Shown here one piece after another: positions 61,864-64,000 of a DNA stretch of 64,000 nucleotides. The position numbers and the translations under genes were made by a program. Positions within the stretch are counted from its first letter, which is position 1; each line of letters opens with the position of its first letter. The notes under the pieces are model-generated. The model had not been told where the DNA came from. It searched no databases and saw nothing but the letters and a program-made list of their open reading frames with translations. The DNA is from Apostichopus japonicus (Eukaryota; Echinodermata; Holothuroidea; Aspidochirotida; Stichopodidae): the NCBI RefSeq assembly GCF_037975245.1, contig NC_092566.1, forward strand, positions 12,829,001-12,893,000. Reading direction: 5' to 3'.

Positions 61864-62132
61864 TTGCAATATTTCCAAACCTACTGAGCATTACTCAAGA
61901 TGAGATTGGCAAATGATCACACCTCCAACACATTCAATGGATTTCACCACTTGGAGGTTAATGAGAGAGTTATTAATGGAGTCAAATCAATTTTACATTT
62001 TGTCACCCAGACACACTAAAAAGCAATTGGGATTTTGTAACTGAACAAGAATTCACTCAAAAAGCTGCTTTAATTCTAAAATAGGGATTATAGAAAGGAA
62101 CATCGTTGTTAAAAGAATTTTACATTCAATTA

Positions 62133-62371
62133 CTACTTCTTTTTTGGTGTGAATATTAATCTTTTTGTCAGCATAGAAACAAAGCATGGTATTTGCTTCT
62201 TGCCAATCATCCGTGGATCCAAGCACCTCTCTACTGCCCTTTTTGCTACTAGCTGGTTGACCAATGTCAGGATCTGTGTGAATTCCAGAGTGGTAGCATG
62301 AGTTTCCAACACTTTACTGAGAGCTTGTATGTACCAGGATCCAAAAGCTGTATCCCTATGAGAGTAATAAC
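62133..62371 (-). CDS. CASP6: Caspase-6-like cysteine protease, last exon (p10 small subunit), partial gene
   Basis: Effector caspases cleave cytosolic and nuclear proteins after aspartate during apoptosis; the p10 subunit supplies part of the substrate pocket. This exon encodes about 79 residues: [36 protein letters not shown], then [19 protein letters not shown] and a PKKK tail before TAG (62,135-62,133). GSWYIQ and KKQIPCFxSMLTK are hallmark caspase p10 motifs. His in YYSHR (where caspase-3 has Trp), the LEFTxxLTLVN segment and the DPxxIGKKQ segment point to caspase-6 rather than 3 or 7. The acceptor TTGTTTTCCATAG precedes a phase-1 start at 62,371. The p20 subunit with the catalytic His and QACRG Cys is not found up to 64,000, so upstream exons lie beyond the window. 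The frame is intact. Confidence 0.92.
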
Positions 62372-63580
62372 CTATGGAAAACAATACAATTCACTGTTGG
62401 TAACACAATATATAAAAGTATTTCAATTCTTGCTGGTGTTAACTGAACACTAAAGATTTCTGATTCACGTGAAACAGGTCACACTATCAGGCCTAGAATT
62501 TTACAGTTCTAGCCAGTACATAGAACATGCCAGTCCTTCTGACTAAAGCATGTTCCCATTGGCATCTACCTGAAAAAGACTGTACAACACAAATTGGTAA
62601 GTATCCAAGCTTGTGGGTGAAGCTCTATAAGATTGGTTGATAATAAGCAGTCAGCTTTTGTAAGTACGGAAATCTTGCTGACTTTTCAACTGACCATTGT
62701 TACCATTGTTTCCATTTCTTATTAGTTGTTTGTGTTCTAAATGTCTACCGGCAGCAAAATGCAAGTGCCTTTTTTCTTCTACTTGCAAAAAGTAAAATGC
62801 ACTGGAAGTTAGCCAGAATTTCAAGGCCTGTATTAACCTCACTGTGCTTCGGAATAACATGATATTTATTCTTTTTATTTCTTAATTCAAGAAGTACTTG
62901 GTTTTTCTTTTACCATTTCTACAAGGGACAAGCCTAGGAAAAATTGAATCACTAAATTGTAAATAATGTGAGCTTACTTTGTGCCTCCCAGAGATAACGA
63001 AGATCATTCTCATACTGTAGTTGGAACTATAAAACACACCTCTACCATTACTTAATCTTACAATAGTTTTACAGTTTGAGCATTAACAATATTCCAACAC
63101 AGAAGAAGGGTTTTGGTATACAAAAGTGACAAATATTACTGAACATACTCTCATTACACATTAAAAATACAAACGTAGTCGCCAAAAGCATATTGTTAAA
63201 TTTCTTTCAATCATGACCGTGTCCTTCCATCTAGGGCACAAGTCAAAATTAACATTAGAACAATGTAGCTTAAAGCTAGTGACATTAAAGCTAACATAGA
63301 AAATAAGAGTAAGATGAATGAGAACCAGTAGTGATTTATAATGCAGACGTAGGCACCCTGAAGTGTGCTCAAGACAGCAGGCTTAGTGTTTCCCTGCCAC
63401 GTTTCAACAGAGTAAAATAAATGCACACAAGAGCTTCAAGTTTTCACTTGAATCACCTGTGACCTTCACAGATGGAATAATAATTCTGGTCATTAATGGG
63501 AAACTACAAACTTGGTATGAAGTTCACCTACCTTTTCTTTTTAAAGGAATTTATAGTTTATATTTAAAGTTTTCAGATAC
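62372..63580 (-). other. Intron of the caspase-like gene (partial), no other gene seen
   Basis: From the acceptor of the last exon rightwards I see no p20-type coding segment on the minus strand and no other recognisable gene. Open frames at 62.65-62.86 and 63.21-63.43 kb do not resemble caspase. Confidence 0.6.
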
Positions 63581-64000
63581 TGACCTTTGATGAAGTCTAA
63601 TGCCCTGTGCCCTCCACAAAACAAGAGGTTCCTAGTAATAAGTAAGGTGAATCTACATACCTTGTGTGCATTTCGGTCAAACTTCACTTTGAAAGTTATC
63701 GTATTTAAATGCTTTTCAGCTTTGGAAGTTATCAGATTTGCAAAGTTTTTTACTCCAGACTTTGACCACTGCTGACCACAAATGAGATTTCACATCAATA
63801 AAAAATCGATAAAGACTTGTTGTACTCACTTACTTGCATTCACTTAACAAGCACGGAGATCATCCAATATTTGCAGTTGAAGTTATTGAGCTTGCAAGAT
63901 TTTCAGTATTTGACCTCTAGTGACCTCAAATGACTTTTGACCTCCACAGAAAACAACAGGCTTCTAGTACTTGCAAAAGCAAATGCACATACAAAGTATG
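63580..64000 (-). repeat. AGGTCA-type repeat, inverted copies
   Basis: GACCTCTAGTGACCTCAAAT with TGACTTTTGACCTCCACAG (63,911-63,949) and a weaker unit from 63,583 (GACCTTTGATGAAG, CCTCCACAAAACAAGAGG) are reverse complements of the unit at 48.2-48.7 kb. The array runs to the window edge, within the presumed caspase intron. Confidence 0.75.

Noticed and set aside
63211-63426. Hydrophobic minus ORF as an upstream caspase exon
   Set aside because: No caspase p20 motif (HG or QACRG type) and no fit to the phase-1 acceptor at 62,371.

Overview
The window is eukaryotic, intron-bearing nuclear DNA with no prokaryotic features. A caspase-6-like terminal exon at the right end marks it as metazoan. The hAT-type short elements, the AGGTCA-rich dispersed repeats and the many TAGGCCTA-like words would fit a marine invertebrate deuterostome such as an echinoderm, but that placement is inference and not proven here.

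Left half (1-32,428): one tandem array of a 22-bp monomer, roughly 1,440 copies, continuing past the left edge. The monomer is GAATGTG-CGGTACCG-ATCAATC and holds two dyads (CGGTACCG and CGAT-CA-ATCG). Higher-order duplications (offsets near 616, 1,473, 1,738, 1,990, 2,121 and 2,528 bp) are visible. One 5'-truncated CR1/L2-like retrotransposon tail sits inside (2,121-2,717). A small block of inverted monomers lies near 20.7 kb. The right 4 kb is more diverged and shifts to a CCGTTAAATCG-type monomer. I do not regard the many open frames in the array as genes.

Right half (32,429-64,000): low gene density and a dense mosaic of transposable-element remnants. Seven short hAT-like elements show terminal inverted repeats beginning CAGGG, CAGTG, CAGGC or CAAGG, with 8-bp target duplications (five exact, two at 7/8). 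A 7.0-kb CACTA/EnSpm-like element (38,303-45,303) is inserted in an AAATCG-type satellite; it has TTAGTCA subterminal repeats, a CA target duplication and a readable empty site. Inside it, on the minus strand, lie exons of a decayed protein gene with a duplicated last exon. Two foldback elements, a perfect 61-bp hairpin, an 11.6-kb-spaced inverted repeat, several AGGTCA-containing tandem repeats and a second unrelated 22-bp minisatellite are also present. A decayed non-LTR reverse transcriptase fragment lies at 53.9-54.1 kb.

Genes: the only confident cellular coding sequence is the last exon of a caspase-6-like gene on the minus strand (62,371-62,133); its catalytic p20 exons must lie beyond 64,000. 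The window therefore looks like a satellite-to-euchromatin transition, with repeats nested in repeats and one gene entering from the right edge.
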